A stretch of 64,000 nt of DNA from Powellomyces hirtus (Eukaryota; Chytridiomycota; Chytridiomycetes; Spizellomycetales; Powellomycetaceae): the NCBI GenBank assembly GCA_025526995.1, contig JAHLKG010000021.1:62001-126000 (forward strand), written 5' to 3'. The notes beneath the pieces are model-generated. The model searched no databases. It was not told the DNA's origin and worked only from the letters and a program-made list of their open reading frames with translations. This document shows positions 45,801 to 57,251 of this stretch, piece by piece (position 1 is the stretch's first letter; every line of letters begins with the position of its first letter). Position numbers and translations under genes: made by a program.

Positions 45801-48520
45801 GCCGTCATGGGATTTCCGATCCTGCGCCCAGAATGGAGAGCGGACAAGGACAAGTTTGGAGTGCGGGATCACCCCACACCGTCCATCCTTCTCGATCGCC
45901 TCTTGCGTACCCCGCCCACTCCCGCAACAGCGCCTGCCGTGTTTGGATACCTCGCTACTCGCATTTCCGAATTCTCGCGTCAGGACTGGGCTTTGGTGGC
46001 ATCGAAAAAGATTGTGCCGATCTCCGGACCGCCGCCCACGTGGGTCGAACCACGCTCAGTCTACTTTGGCAGCCAGGACACCTCCCTGTACAAATCCCAT
46101 TTCACGTATGTTGATTTCGGCGTCCCGGCCAACACGTTTCTCCGCGCCTGCGGCACCCGCGACGAACCCACCCCGCTCGAACTCACCCGCTCCCTCGTCG
46201 CCACCCCGGCGTCGTACCTCGATTCCCTCGGCCACGAAAAGTACCTCGACCTGATTCGTTCGGTCGCTACCAACTTTGCTACCCTGAAAACCGACCTTCC
46301 GCTCCTCAAGGACATGAAAACGGTCCCGTGGCTGATTGGAGTGGGATCACATACCCCCGCGAGCAGCGACCCGGAGAAAGAGTCGACTCAGTTTGTGAAA
46401 TTGGCCCGCGCTTCTGATATCTACCTCATTGACGATATCACCGTCAACCAGCTCTTCCAGCCCCTCGGTGCGCCTCCCGACGAACTGCTCGAGAGTCTCT
46501 ACCACGCGCTCGGGTCGCAGTGGCTTACATCCGCCGTGCAGACGGAAGAGCGACCGCGCGGCAACCAAAGCACCACCCGCGAATCGCAAGCCCTCCAGAA
46601 ACTGATCCACGAACGAGCGCTACTTTTGCTGTACGATGGCCAAGCCATCCGCACGGGCAAGGACGTGGTGCTCGCCAACGCGGAAAAGATCCTCCAGGAA
46701 CTGAATGTGGTGCAAGTGCCCGAAATCCAGGTTGTTCGCACCTTTTTGAAGCGCTCGAAAACGGAGCTCACGACTGCGTGTCTCAAATATGACACCCGGG
46801 CAAAGACGTACTGGCTGTTTGTGGTCAAGGAGTTTGATACCTTTGATATTGCACGGGCGATTGGACAGGTCATTCTTCGGAACTGTCGCCTCAAGGACTC
46901 GCTGCTCCTGTCGACCCTCCTCTCGACGTCGGTCCAGAATTTGCAGCGAAAGGGGTTCCCGGTGGACCGCATTTTGAAATTGTCGGATGGCAAATTGAAG
47001 CATGCGCAAATTGTCAAGGAGCAGAAAATGCAGATGCAGAGAAAGGAGGAGGAGGAGGAGGAGCAGAAGCGAGTGCTTCAGGAGCAGCTGCGGGGGGAAC
47101 AAGATGGCCACCGAGAGCCGCCATCGGCCTCGTCCTTGGATACGCTCAACAGCACCACAAGCTTACCGCCCCCACTACCCCCCAAACAGTTCTCGACCAC
47201 CCCACCCCCCGAACACCTCGAAGCGGTTGCGCAGCTCGCGCACATGTTTCCGGACGCCGACAAGGACTACCTGGCGCGCGCAGTCGCCGCTGCCCACGCG
47301 AGCGGCAAATCCGCGCACGACGTTGCTGAGAAAATGCTCGACATGTCGTACCCGAAAGCACCAGCCACGACAAAACACGCCACGGAAACCGGAGCCGGCA
47401 GCAGCAACAACCCCGCCGACACGGACGGCCTCTTGGGCTTTTTGGGCAAGGCCCGCGACCATATCTCCAAAAAGGGACTCTCGGCACTCGTCGAGTTTGC
47501 CCAACAGGCTATCACTCCGCAACCCATGACCCACCCAACATCCGGCTCCCCGCACTCTATGACCCACTCAACATCCGCCTCCCCACACCCATCCCCAATC
47601 CGCCGCGGGGGCACCGACGGGCCCCCCGGTGGAGGCGACCCGACCCCCGCCACGATCGCAACCCTCCAACACCACCTCTCGTCCTCCATCCAATCCCTCC
47701 AATCCACGCGCGAATCCTCCTTCCTCGCCTCGGCCCCACCCCCGGAACCACCCACTGGCACCCCCGACCCCCCCACCCCGATCGCGGAACGCTGCACGGC
47801 CCCAGCCGCGAGCGACCTCGTCCTAAGAACCACCGTCAGCGGGACACCCGTCTACATGGACCGCGCGATCCCACCAACACATGTCCGCACGCTGCTGCAG
47901 GACCATGCCCTGGACCTGAACAATTTTGTCGCTGTCCTCCACACCCTCGCCCGCGTCTTCCAGGCCCCGCCGCACACGGTGCATGTCTATTGGGACCGCG
48001 ATGGAGGCACCATTGCGTTCAATCGGGGAAAGGTCCTGTTTTTCAATTGTAGATTCTACATTGGCCTCCATGCACAATTGAGACGGAGGGCGGCCGCGGC
48101 GGCGGCGGCGACAAAGGCCGAGCCCCCATCGCGACAGGAAACGGTACCTGGTGCGTGGACCGCGCCCGCTGATAATACACGAACTACAGCATCGTCGTCG
48201 TCGTCGGGAGCGGTGACGACTACGGCGACAATGTGCGACCACCCCGACGTGTACTATTATTGGTTCCTCACGTTTTGTCACGAGTTGGCGCATAATTTTG
48301 TCAGGTGGGTCGTCCTGTCGAGAGTCTCAAAAAAAAAAAAAAAAAAACAAATTGGGAGGTAGGATGTTTAACTTTTTTTTTTTTTTTTTTTTTTTTTTTG
48401 GGAACATGGTCTTGCTTCAGTGCACACGACGCCATGCACGGCTACTGGACCTCGTCGTTTGCGGAAATGTACCTCGGGTCGCTTGTGCGTGAGATGCGCC
48501 GGTTGGGTGTGGAGATGTGA
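42824..48520 (+). CDS. GHKL (sacsin/Hsp90-like) ATPase of the fungal DUF3684 type, with CUE-like segment and C-terminal HExxH motif
   Basis: Exons 42824-42886, 43001-44019, 44116-45262, 45351-48304 and 48421-48520 join in phase to about 1760 aa. The N-terminus holds a GHKL ATPase fold. The N-box is EFTVFRELLQNSNDAGA (Glu46, Asn50, Asp53); NNGRPF corresponds to the DxG motif, and KIGFFGVGFYSLFSICEEP to the GxGxxG lid. The long middle matches fungal DUF3684 proteins as I remember them (QTTGCTAQLAAHLIPT, ESIDFVDPTLNTWNQELL). Around residues 1365-1405, HMFPDADKDYLARAVAAAH resembles a ubiquitin-binding CUE domain with its MFP motif. Near the C-terminus, FCHELAHNFVSAHDAMHGYW (about 1718-1737) is an HExxH motif with a third His at metzincin spacing. 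I infer a chaperone-like ATPase linked to proteolysis; the activity is unproven. Confidence 0.8.
48329..48399 (+). repeat. A19 ... T27 inverted homopolymer pair in an intron
   Basis: A19 (48329-48347) and T27 (48373-48399) lie 25 nt apart inside the last intron (48305-48420) of the GHKL gene. In the transcript they can pair as a long A-U hairpin between the splice sites. Exact run lengths may be affected by sequencing error. Confidence 0.8.
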
Positions 48521-49652
48521 GAGGAAAAATGGTAACTATTTCACAACACCTGCAAAACACACAAGAAAAAAAATGGAGAAATAAGCTTGTGGTGCAGGGT
48601 TGGTGTGGGTGTATATAGTGGGGCTTGTTAGTCCTTTTCTGGAGCTGTTGACGTGTAGATAGTGCTATGTAATATAAATATAAGAACGATCGGCAGAAGT
48701 GGATATGGACAAGTGGCGAGTGGGTGGTGCGGGTGTTTCAGTCTAAGTTGGGCAGCGGGAATGATGCTGTGGTGCGTCTTTCTGCCTCGTGTACTCGTAT
48801 CGTTTGGATAAATGGGTTTCTGTGTGTGTCGGTATGCTGGTTTTCCGTTTTTGATGGGATGTCATATGTCATTCGGCAGGAGAATTTGCTTTAATCGTTG
48901 GATTACTCGACTAACCCCCATCCCACATTTCGGATGGCGTTTTGCAAAGAGCTGCGTTAGGTCGCGGGCTATGTACAGTAGATGGGGTTTTTTTTTTTTA
49001 CTCTTGACTTTTACTCTACGATTTTTCTCGAAGGAAGCAGCAGTCATCCGTGCTCTGGCCTCGCATGGCTCTCTTGTGCTTTGCTTTGATTCGCGCGTTT
49101 GGGTGCGGCGTTGCGTTCTACAACAACCTGCGCGACAAAACACACACGCGCAACACGCGCACGGGTCCGTCGGTGGCGCAAGGCAAACGCCACACGCATG
49201 GCTTACGTACATACCGATCGCTCCTGCTCGCTTATTGGCATTCTTCCCACCATCACTATTACTGTTATTGTTATTATTATTATCATTTTAATGTCAACCG
49301 ACATCACCCTCGAACCCAAATGCCCACGCCAGCGCACCACAGACTTCCATGTCCTACATGTCCACGATGATGATGGCTGCCATCTCGACGACAACGACTC
49401 GAATGACACTGATGGTGCGAGTGACGACCCCCACACGACCGACCCGCTCACGGCTCCTCTTGCCCACCCACACACGCACCCACAGGCCGGGGCGGTAGCG
49501 CCCTCGGTCGTGTTGGGCGGGAATGCGGATCCTGCACATGCGCGGACGAGGGTTGTGGTACAGAGACATTGTACAAGGCATGTCGACACCAACACCCATG
49601 TCAAAACCGGCACCGGCAACCACAATAGTGGTAGTCGTGGGTCAGTTGTGGG
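48521..49652. other. Intergenic region and possible 5' exon of the K+ channel
   Basis: Spacer between the GHKL gene and the K+ channel gene. An open frame from an ATG at 49291 (His/Asp/Thr-rich) could be a first channel exon, joined by an intron of about 92 nt (49641-49732), but its acceptor lacks a pyrimidine tract. I see nothing else. Confidence 0.4.
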
Positions 49653-52600
49653 ATGCGGGATACGGCTAGCGCAATGGGACACTTGCAGTATGCGGCGGTG
49701 GATGCGCGGACGGGTGCGGGTGCGGGTACCGGCAGGAAACGACGCGCGTTGGTGGAGTACTTGGACCCGCAGGCCCTCGAGGTGCGGGCGGTGGGAGGCT
49801 CGGCGGTGGTCAAGTTGAAAAGTAAGAGCGGGGCAAAAGAAACTGAAAAAAAAAGCGGGAGAGTGGGCTGATGCCGTTTACGTGGGTCTTGTGTGTGTTT
49901 TCTTTGCGTTGTTGTTGCTGCTGTAGATAAACTGATGGGACAGGAAGCCACCTCCTTTTCCGACATTCGCGAGACTTACCGGTTGCAGAGAGAAGCGAAT
50001 CGGTAGGACTCTATGTGACAAAACCAATATCCCCCCCCCCCCTACCCACCACCACCACCGCGCAAAGGCACATCCGGTCAATCTGGGTACGGCAACCCGC
50101 AAATCTAACTAACCTCTCATTTTGTTGATTATGATGATGCACTTAGGGAAACGTCGTCTCGCCCCCACTGGCTAATGGGCTGGATCTTCTCGTGGTTCCT
50201 GGCGCGCGAGTACAACAGTAAACTCAAACTGGCCCTCCGGCATCGATTGTTGGTGTTTATCATGTTGGTGAGTGCCATGTCGTGCAAATGAGCTGACAGC
50301 CTGCCGTGAGGGGAGAGAGAGGTTGGGGGGTGGTGGTGGTGCCCCACACACGCGCGGGAACGGTCATGTAAAGTTGTGTGTGACGGCGTGTGGAAAACGG
50401 AAAAAACAAAAAAAAAAAAACTGAACAGAAAACTGCCATTTTTCGTTTTGTGTACACATAATAGGACCTGCTGGTAGACCTCTGCTTCTGCATCCTGTAT
50501 CTTGTCGAACTGCAATCCAATTTTGGTAACCGCGCCGAGATGGCGGGGCTCGAGCCTAGTTGGCTTTATGTGCCTGTAGGGTCTGACTGACTGGCTCAAG
50601 AACAGACACCCGCCCCCCGCGCTGACATTTTTTCCCACAGCGGTTGAATGCTGTGTTTATCATTGAGATAGGTATGTGGCTGATTGTGTTTAAGTGAGTG
50701 AGTAAGTAAAACTCAGAGTAGCTGACAAATGGAATCACACTTGCAGCGTTTTCCTGCTACGTCCTCTCCTCCATGCTCGTCAAGCTGTCATTTGTACGTG
50801 ACAAAAAAACACCCGTGAAGAGCGAAATTATGTCAGTATGTGGTGGCTAAAAAGTGACATGTGGGTGTGTGTATGATACTACGCACCGCCAGGCGGACTC
50901 GAAACGCGAAGCCATCTTCAACTACCGCACCGCGCTCGACCTCCTCATCTGTCTCCCGTTCTTGATCTTGCCGTCGGTGCGGAATGGAAGTAAGATTTGT
51001 GAGTATGAGTATTTTTTGCCATTCGCAAACAAACACAGTACAACAGCGGGGGGGGGGGGGCGAGAGATGTGTGGGAAGGGTGAAAATCAGGATGAAGTGA
51101 TTGAATCTGTTATGCATCCGTGCGGGGCGCGCGCGGTTTTGCTTTTGTAGTTATTCCGTACTTTTTCCGAGCGGTGGTGGTCGTTTCGAGAATACGCAAT
51201 GTGCTTCGCCTGCGAGGTAAAAAAAAAAAGGGGGGACGAGAGGAAGCGTTGTTGAAAAAACACAAAGACGGGATCTAACACCCCAAGCCCCCCGCTCGCT
51301 CTTTTTTCTTTCTTCACAGGAAGCGTATCGTGGCTGCGCGTGGACCTGTACACGGAACGCCTGATCCTCCTGATTTCGACCATTGTTGCGCTGGTGTATG
51401 TCGCTGCGTGCGCGTTTCAGGTAAAACAAAAAACGAAATGCAGAACCGGGTGTGTCTTTGGCGATGGGCGCCACCGTACTTAGAAAGCTTTGTGTGTACA
51501 AAAGTTCAGCGAGAACAGGTTCGCGGAAGAAGAGGAGGATAAAGATATTTCCTTGACGCGCGCATTTTACTTTGTCAGTGAGTTCCAAACGCATCCCAAT
51601 ATTCCCCGTGGCTTGTGTGATTTGGAAGGTTGGTTTGATGTCACTAATGTCTTGTGTCCCCTTTTTTTTTAAAAAACAAAGTCATCACGGCCAGTACTGT
51701 CGGCTACGGCGACTTTTCTCCCAAATCACTCCCTGGACAAATCGTCGTGGTAATTTTCATCATCATTGCCATCTCCATCTTGCCGGGTCTTATTGGACAA
51801 ACAGTGGGTTTGGATGCGGGTCATCTATCACTTGATCACAGCTCCCAGATGTGACACATTTTCTGGGGTTGCTCGAACGCGTTGTCTCTTTTTATTCTTT
51901 CTTTTCCTAGGTGGAAACTGTGCAGCTCCGTGCGGCTGGTGGAGGGACTTATCACCGCGGGAAGAATGCATTTGTACGATTGAGCTGTCTTTGGGCAGAG
52001 GAAAGGACCCCCCAGAGTCCTGTTGTGTGCTAAACGCATTCATGCCCATAGGTCGTGATTGCCGGGCTGTTTGAACACCCGCATATGGTCACGGATATCC
52101 TGAATACCTTTTTCCATCGGGTAAGCCTGATCGCGAGTGGACGGGCAAACAAGCTCGGTGCTCTCTCAACATGTGCTGGACCTTTTTCAGGACCGCTCAC
52201 AACAAGTCAATGTCGTCTTTCTCGGACGCAACCCTCCCATACCCGCCGTTAAATCCATCCTGCGCCAATCAAGTTTCCAGTATCGCGCCGCATACCTCCA
52301 GGGCTCTGGATTGGTAAGTTTAAAAAGAAAAAAAAAAAAAAAAAAAAAAAAAAAAACAATCCTTTGTAACATCCCCGCCCAACACCCTTTTTTTGTTTCC
52401 TCGCGTCACTCTCTATAGGATTCAGTCGACATGCAACGCGCCCAACTGCAGTACGCCTCGGCCGCCTTCATCATCGCGGACCGCAACGCGCCCGACAAAA
52501 CGCTCGAAGACGACCAAAACACCCTCCGCGCCTGGGCGTTTGACGACTATGCCCCGCTCACCCCGCTCTATGTCTACAACCTGCTGCCAGAAACGGAGGC

Positions 52601-54811
52601 GTTCCAGGAACATAATTGTAATGAGGTGGTGTGCATTGAGGATCTGAAACAGGTGAGTGGGGGATGGAGGACGGGTGGGGGTGTAAGATGTAAGATGGGA
52701 ACGGGGTGGCTGATGAAGGGAGTTTCTTTTTTTGTGATGTAGATTTTGCTGGCGTATAATTGTTTGTATAAAGGAGCTGGGACCTTGATGTTGAACTTGT
52801 TGGTCCAAACGACCCCGATGGATTCGTATGATGAGCCCGTAAGAAGCATTTTTTTGCCATCGAACCGCAACCGCAACCGCGCGTATAACTAACCAGCGAC
52901 CCCCGTCGGTTCTAGTGGATGGCGCAGTACGGTAAGAAGCAATGGGATGGCTGTCGTGTGAAAGTTGTGAGAGTTGGAAAGGCTTATACGTCTCATCATC
53001 TGCTTGAATTTATGCATACAAAAGGCGACGGATGCGGGAACGAAATCTACTCGACGCCCGTCAACCCGATCTTTGTGGGCAAGTCGTTCCAGGAAGTCAG
53101 CTACTATCTCTTCAAGGAGTATCAGGTCATTTGCTTTGCTGGTATGTGGTGGAATGTAAAAAAACAAAAAGGAAAAAGAAACTTGAGTTGGGTTGGAGTA
53201 GTTCCGCCCCTGACTTTGTATTTTCGTTTTTTGCCAGTTCGAGTGGTCCTCAAAACCCGCGGCGACTCCCACCTCATGCTCAACCCGGGCCGCTCCTACA
53301 CCATTGGTGCTTTCGACCAGTTGTTTTACATTGCGCAACGACAGGAAGATGTGACGGCGATTGAGGAGTTGGTGCGTCCCCTCACTTTGGAAGCACTCCA
53401 CCACGCGGTTTGCTAACTTAGCCGTTTATGTGCAATACCGTAGACGGCAGACGAGTATGAGATGTCCCTCATGAACACTGGCAACATGGACTTTGGTCTC
53501 GGTTCGGGTGCCATGCAGAGACCTTTGTTCCGCGCAAGCACCACTACGGATCTGGGAGCCTGTTTCCCGGAAGTTGGAGATGGGTTGTTGAAAGTGGATA
53601 TACCGTACACGCCGTTTGCCGACATCAAAGGTGAGGGATACATACCTGGTTCACTTGCTTCAGATGTACTGATTTTTCTTCAGTCCCTCTCTGTCGTCTT
53701 TTGAAATCCCCCCTCACGGACCCCTCCCAAATGCTTCTCCCCACCGCGTCCACCATGACCGACCACATCCTCATCTGCACCGGCAACTACGACCTCTTCC
53801 GGCTCGTGTGCACGCTCCGTCTCGCGCATCTCACCCAAGCCGAATTCAAACCCGTCCTCCTCCTCTGTCCATCCCCGCCCACCCACGACGATTTTGCGGC
53901 GCTCGCCCAATTTCCCAATGTGTTTGTGGTCCTGGGCGATCCGAGAAAGAAGAGAGATTTGTGCAATGCGGGCGTGGTCGGGGCAAAAAAGGTCGTCATT
54001 GTGAACATGCATAAGGGAGTGGAGACCGAGGCGGATCGGGATGAGACGTTTGCGGATAGTTCGGCCATGTAAGATGGATGTGAGATTTGGGGGGGAAACC
54101 CCTCTCTTCTGCTTCTTCTACTAATCTCGATACGTTCATTTCCTACGTGCCCAACAGTATGGTCAGCCACATGATATACCATATGTGAGTACTGAGGACC
54201 CAGCCATCCGCCCCGGAGATAAAAGCCATCGCGCAAAGCGAGCTGGTTGGAGTATCTCCAATAGCGGAGCATCTTGCCGTTTGCGTATGCTAATCGGGCA
54301 TTGTCCCGTCCCTTGGTTTCAGGTTCCACAAAACGGGCCAAAGGAAATTCGTAGTCGTCGAACTCTGTAAGTTCCTCCCCCTTGCAAACTCACCCCGCAC
54401 CCCACCTCATTTACTCCCTTCCCCTTCTCCCACCTATTTAGTAACGCGCATCCACATCAAATTCCTGCGCCCGACCGCCAAACGAACATTGAAAAAACGC
54501 AACCGCCGCACTCCCGCCGGCCCCCGCTCCTCGCAGTTATCCCTCCTCGACACCTACACCAGCGACGCCGGGATCGACAACTACCTCTACGCCCCGGTCT
54601 ACGCCGGCGGGCGCGTGCTTGCCGCCAGCATGCTCGATGCGGTCCTGTTTGAAACCTTTTTCAATTCGGCGGTCCTGGAGATTTTCAAGCTCATGTGTGG
54701 AGTCAGACTGCAACGGGATGTGGAAATGGATGAGGAGCTGGGCATTGATCCTAGTTTTTTGTGTTATGTCGAGGTGCCCGATTGTTATGTGGTGAGGAAA
54801 CGAACAAAAAT

Positions 54812-54843
<32 letters not shown>

Positions 54844-55085
54844 CCTGTGGAATCATACCCATTGTTTTTTATTTTTGCTGTTTTGTCTAGGGCCGCACCT
54901 ACCTCTCCCTCTACGCCGAATTCGCACTCAACCAAAACATCATCCCCATCGGTCTCCTCCGCGACACGGACAATGTCTCGCTCGGGAACAAGATCCCGTT
55001 TGTTTTCACCAACCCGCTGCCGAGTATTGTCCTGAGAGCGTCGGATCTTGTCTATGCGTTGACCCCCGTCTCGCATGTCGGGTAG
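49653..55085 (+). CDS. Slo/BK-family K+ channel with tandem RCK domains
   Basis: I reconstruct 24 exons (49653-49821, 49927-50002, 50147-50267, 50465-50575, 50641-50671, 50747-50793, 50893-50998, 51151-51216, 51320-51420, 51484-51577, 51682-51803, 51911-51973, 52052-52120, 52191-52313, 52419-52652, 52743-52838, 52916-53141, 53238-53371, 53444-53630, 53684-54068, 54158-54184, 54323-54366, 54442-54791, 54891-55085), all in phase; about 1058 aa. Membrane segments include S4-like FRAVVVVSRIRNVLRLR and S5 LILLISTIVALVYVAACAF. The selectivity filter STVGYGDFSP (about 312-321) is followed by S6 IVVVIFIIIAISILPGL. RCK1 begins VVIAGLFEHPHMVTDIL; RCK2 begins DHILICTGNYDLFRLV and ends YAGGRVLAASMLDAVLF. 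The acidic Ca2+ bowl expected before YAGGRVLA is absent. A plasma- or flagellar-membrane location is likely. The start is uncertain (49653 or 49291). Confidence 0.88.
54817..54843 (+). repeat. (CA)n microsatellite in an intron
   Basis: About 13 CA units inside the last intron of the K+ channel gene. Confidence 0.85.
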
Positions 55086-55937
55086 ACGTGGGGAAACGCG
55101 GGGAGAGAGTTCCATGTTTTTACCTTTTTTTTACTTATTTTTTTTTAATTGGACGTATTTGGAAGGGGTGAGGTTGTATGTAGTATCAAGGACGGGGCGA
55201 GAAAGTGTGGTATGCATTGAGAGAAGGATGGTTGAAAGATAGACACGGGCCTCTCCTTCCTCCCGCCTTCCTCCATTGAATCGTAACAATATCATCAAAG
55301 GGTCGTCACCAGTCAAACAACTCTTCCTGCACGCCTCACCAGCTCAAAGCCACAAATCACAATATGCAACCCCCACCACACCCCGCAAGACCGATGGAAA
55401 TATCGTGGCTCGCTAAAGGGATCCGTCGGAAAAAGAGTCATCAGGCCTCCCCAGGAACGCCCGAGGTTAAACGCGGAAGGATCCCACCGCACACGTTTCC
55501 GCATCGTTTTCAACTCTCCCGCCCTGCTGCATTGTCAGAAAGTCAAAAAGCGGATGTTTGTCACGACGCGCAAAGTGTTCAACTAGAGGAAGGTATCTGC
55601 ATCCCGCTGTTCTGTGATGGTATATATTACATTTTACATTCAACAAGGGTCGGACCGTCACCGCCCGCCCCTCTCTTTTAGTCACCAACGAGCGCAAACC
55701 CACGAGGAAGGCGGGGGCGGCAAAAAAAAAAAGAGAAAATCGGGGTCCCTCCAAGTATGGTTTGCGTGTGTAAGTGTTTCGCGTCGCTAAAAAATTCCTT
55801 CGACGAGACCCAAAGTGGGGAAAACAATGTTGGTAGCTGTGTAGGTAGGAGCGAGGGGTCTGGTGATTCGTTGTTCGTTTCCTGGGGGTGAAATGCCAGG
55901 TAGCGAGAACGGATTGTATATTATGGGCGGGCCCAGT
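55086..55937. other. Convergent intergenic region
   Basis: 0.85 kb between the K+ channel 3' end (+) and the NDUFS5 3' end (-). A minus-strand stretch (about 55316-55754) has open frames with hydrophobic segments (FFFAAPAFLVGL, and further on DPSAFNLGRSWGGLM) that could belong to a small membrane protein. I could not join them into a consistent gene. Confidence 0.35.
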
Positions 55938-56573
55938 CTATGGTTTATTTTCGTGTTCTTTCCGGGCTTGTTCCTTTTCGTACTCGTCTTGAACGATGGC
56001 CATTCGAAGCAGCTGATAAGGATGGGGAGACAATGGGGAGGGTAGGGTTTCGTTAGTGTTTAGGGGGTATGGGGTTTTTGTGAGATGGTTAAAGGATTTT
56101 ATCTCGATTGAACGTAGGCTTCTTTTCGCCCCACTCTGCCTATCCTTTCACGACAAGGACTCATTTGCGCGGGAGGCCCGGACATCGTCAACCCACAAGC
56201 CAAAGATCTCTGCCAGCCACACGGCAAAGTGAGGACTGGGTGTTGTCCCTTCATAAACAACATAGCATTCTTGTTTCGCGTGAGCACAGCTCCCCAAGAC
56301 CCGTCCCACGCGCGGCTCTCCCACCTTTCGCATCCCTGCTCTCCTCAAATTTTGTGGTCCACATCCCTTCTCGACGTCGAGCCGGCCCTCATCAAATGAG
56401 GCGGGTGTGTTTTTACATACCTCTTTGCGGTGGTATAAGCATTCCTGGTAGTCTTCAAACTGGAGTTTGCACTCTTGTTTCGGAGCGTCGGTTTGGACGT
56501 AGCATTTTGTGAATTCCTGCCAGAAGGGGAAGCACCGTCCTCGTCCGCCGTTCATACCAAAGCCGGAAGACAT
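55938..56573 (-). CDS. NDUFS5: NADH:ubiquinone oxidoreductase subunit NDUFS5 (twin CX9C)
   Basis: Exon 1 (56573-56421) and exon 2 (56012-55938) give 75 aa. Exon 1 starts MSSGFGMNGGRGRCFPFW and holds two CX9C pairs, C14-C24 and C35-C45, a CHCH fold oxidised by Mia40 in the intermembrane space. It ends LYHRKE, and after a 408-nt intron exon 2 supplies LLRMAIVQDEYEKEQARKEH. This charged helix is what fungal orthologues have after the second Cys pair. The subunit belongs to the proton-pumping arm of respiratory complex I. The frame stays open into the intron to 56148 (unspliced 141 aa), but the strong GTATGT donor and the C-terminal match favour splicing. Confidence 0.88.
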
Positions 56574-57251
56574 TGTTGTTTGTTGTTGGCTGTTTTGTAA
56601 CGTGATGTGACGGTTGGTGGACAATTGCAAATCGGTCGTCAGTTAGTTGGCGAGAAGGCCGTTTGGGGATCTCTGAGTCGCGGGTCTGTTGCCACGTCAA
56701 CAAGGCGCATTCAATTGACACTTTCGAGGAGAAACATATATCAATACCTCACATGGAAAGGCATACGGAAGATACAAAAACAGCATGTGTGTGTTTATAT
56801 CTCTGTGTGTGTGTTATGTGTCCGTCTGTATGTTCATGGGTGTATATGTTTGTGTCCTCGTTGAAACATCTCTGTCTCATATTGTCTGAGCGACAAGCCC
56901 ATCACTCCAATGGGAACCCAAGGGGCAAACAAACAAATAGTTTTTGCGGGTTAAAGCATAGCAGAACAAGTGTGTGCTGATGAGATGATGTCCGTTGAAG
57001 CGACAGCTGAATTCCCACTCCAGCTCATCCGTTACTATTTGTTATTCTTTGTGTCAAACGAAGACTCGAGAGAGAGCGTAAAAGTCCGCGTTTCCTCCAC
57101 CTCCTTCTCCTGTCTTCCCAACTGCCAACTTTCTTTGCCAACAATAGGCGCACACACTCCTGTACCTTCACGTAACCCCATATTTACATTGTCTCCTGGA
57201 GGCTTGTCAAGCAAATACCCGTTGCCCCAGCAAGCCTAGTAACGAAAAGGG
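56574..57251. other. Divergent promoter region
   Basis: 0.68 kb between the divergent NDUFS5 (-) and J-protein (+) genes, both mitochondrial, so a shared promoter is possible. A TG-rich stretch lies at 56785-56860. I see no gene. Confidence 0.5.

Noticed and set aside
49291..49640. Upstream ATG exon for the K+ channel
   Set aside because: A phase-compatible intron exists (49641-49732) but its acceptor lacks a pyrimidine tract. I kept 49653 as the start and left this open.
55316..55754. Small minus-strand membrane protein gene (TMEM242-like phrases)
   Set aside because: The phrases APAFLVGL and DPSAFNLGRSWGG are suggestive, but no donor/acceptor combination gave a continuous frame and the C-terminal part does not align by eye.
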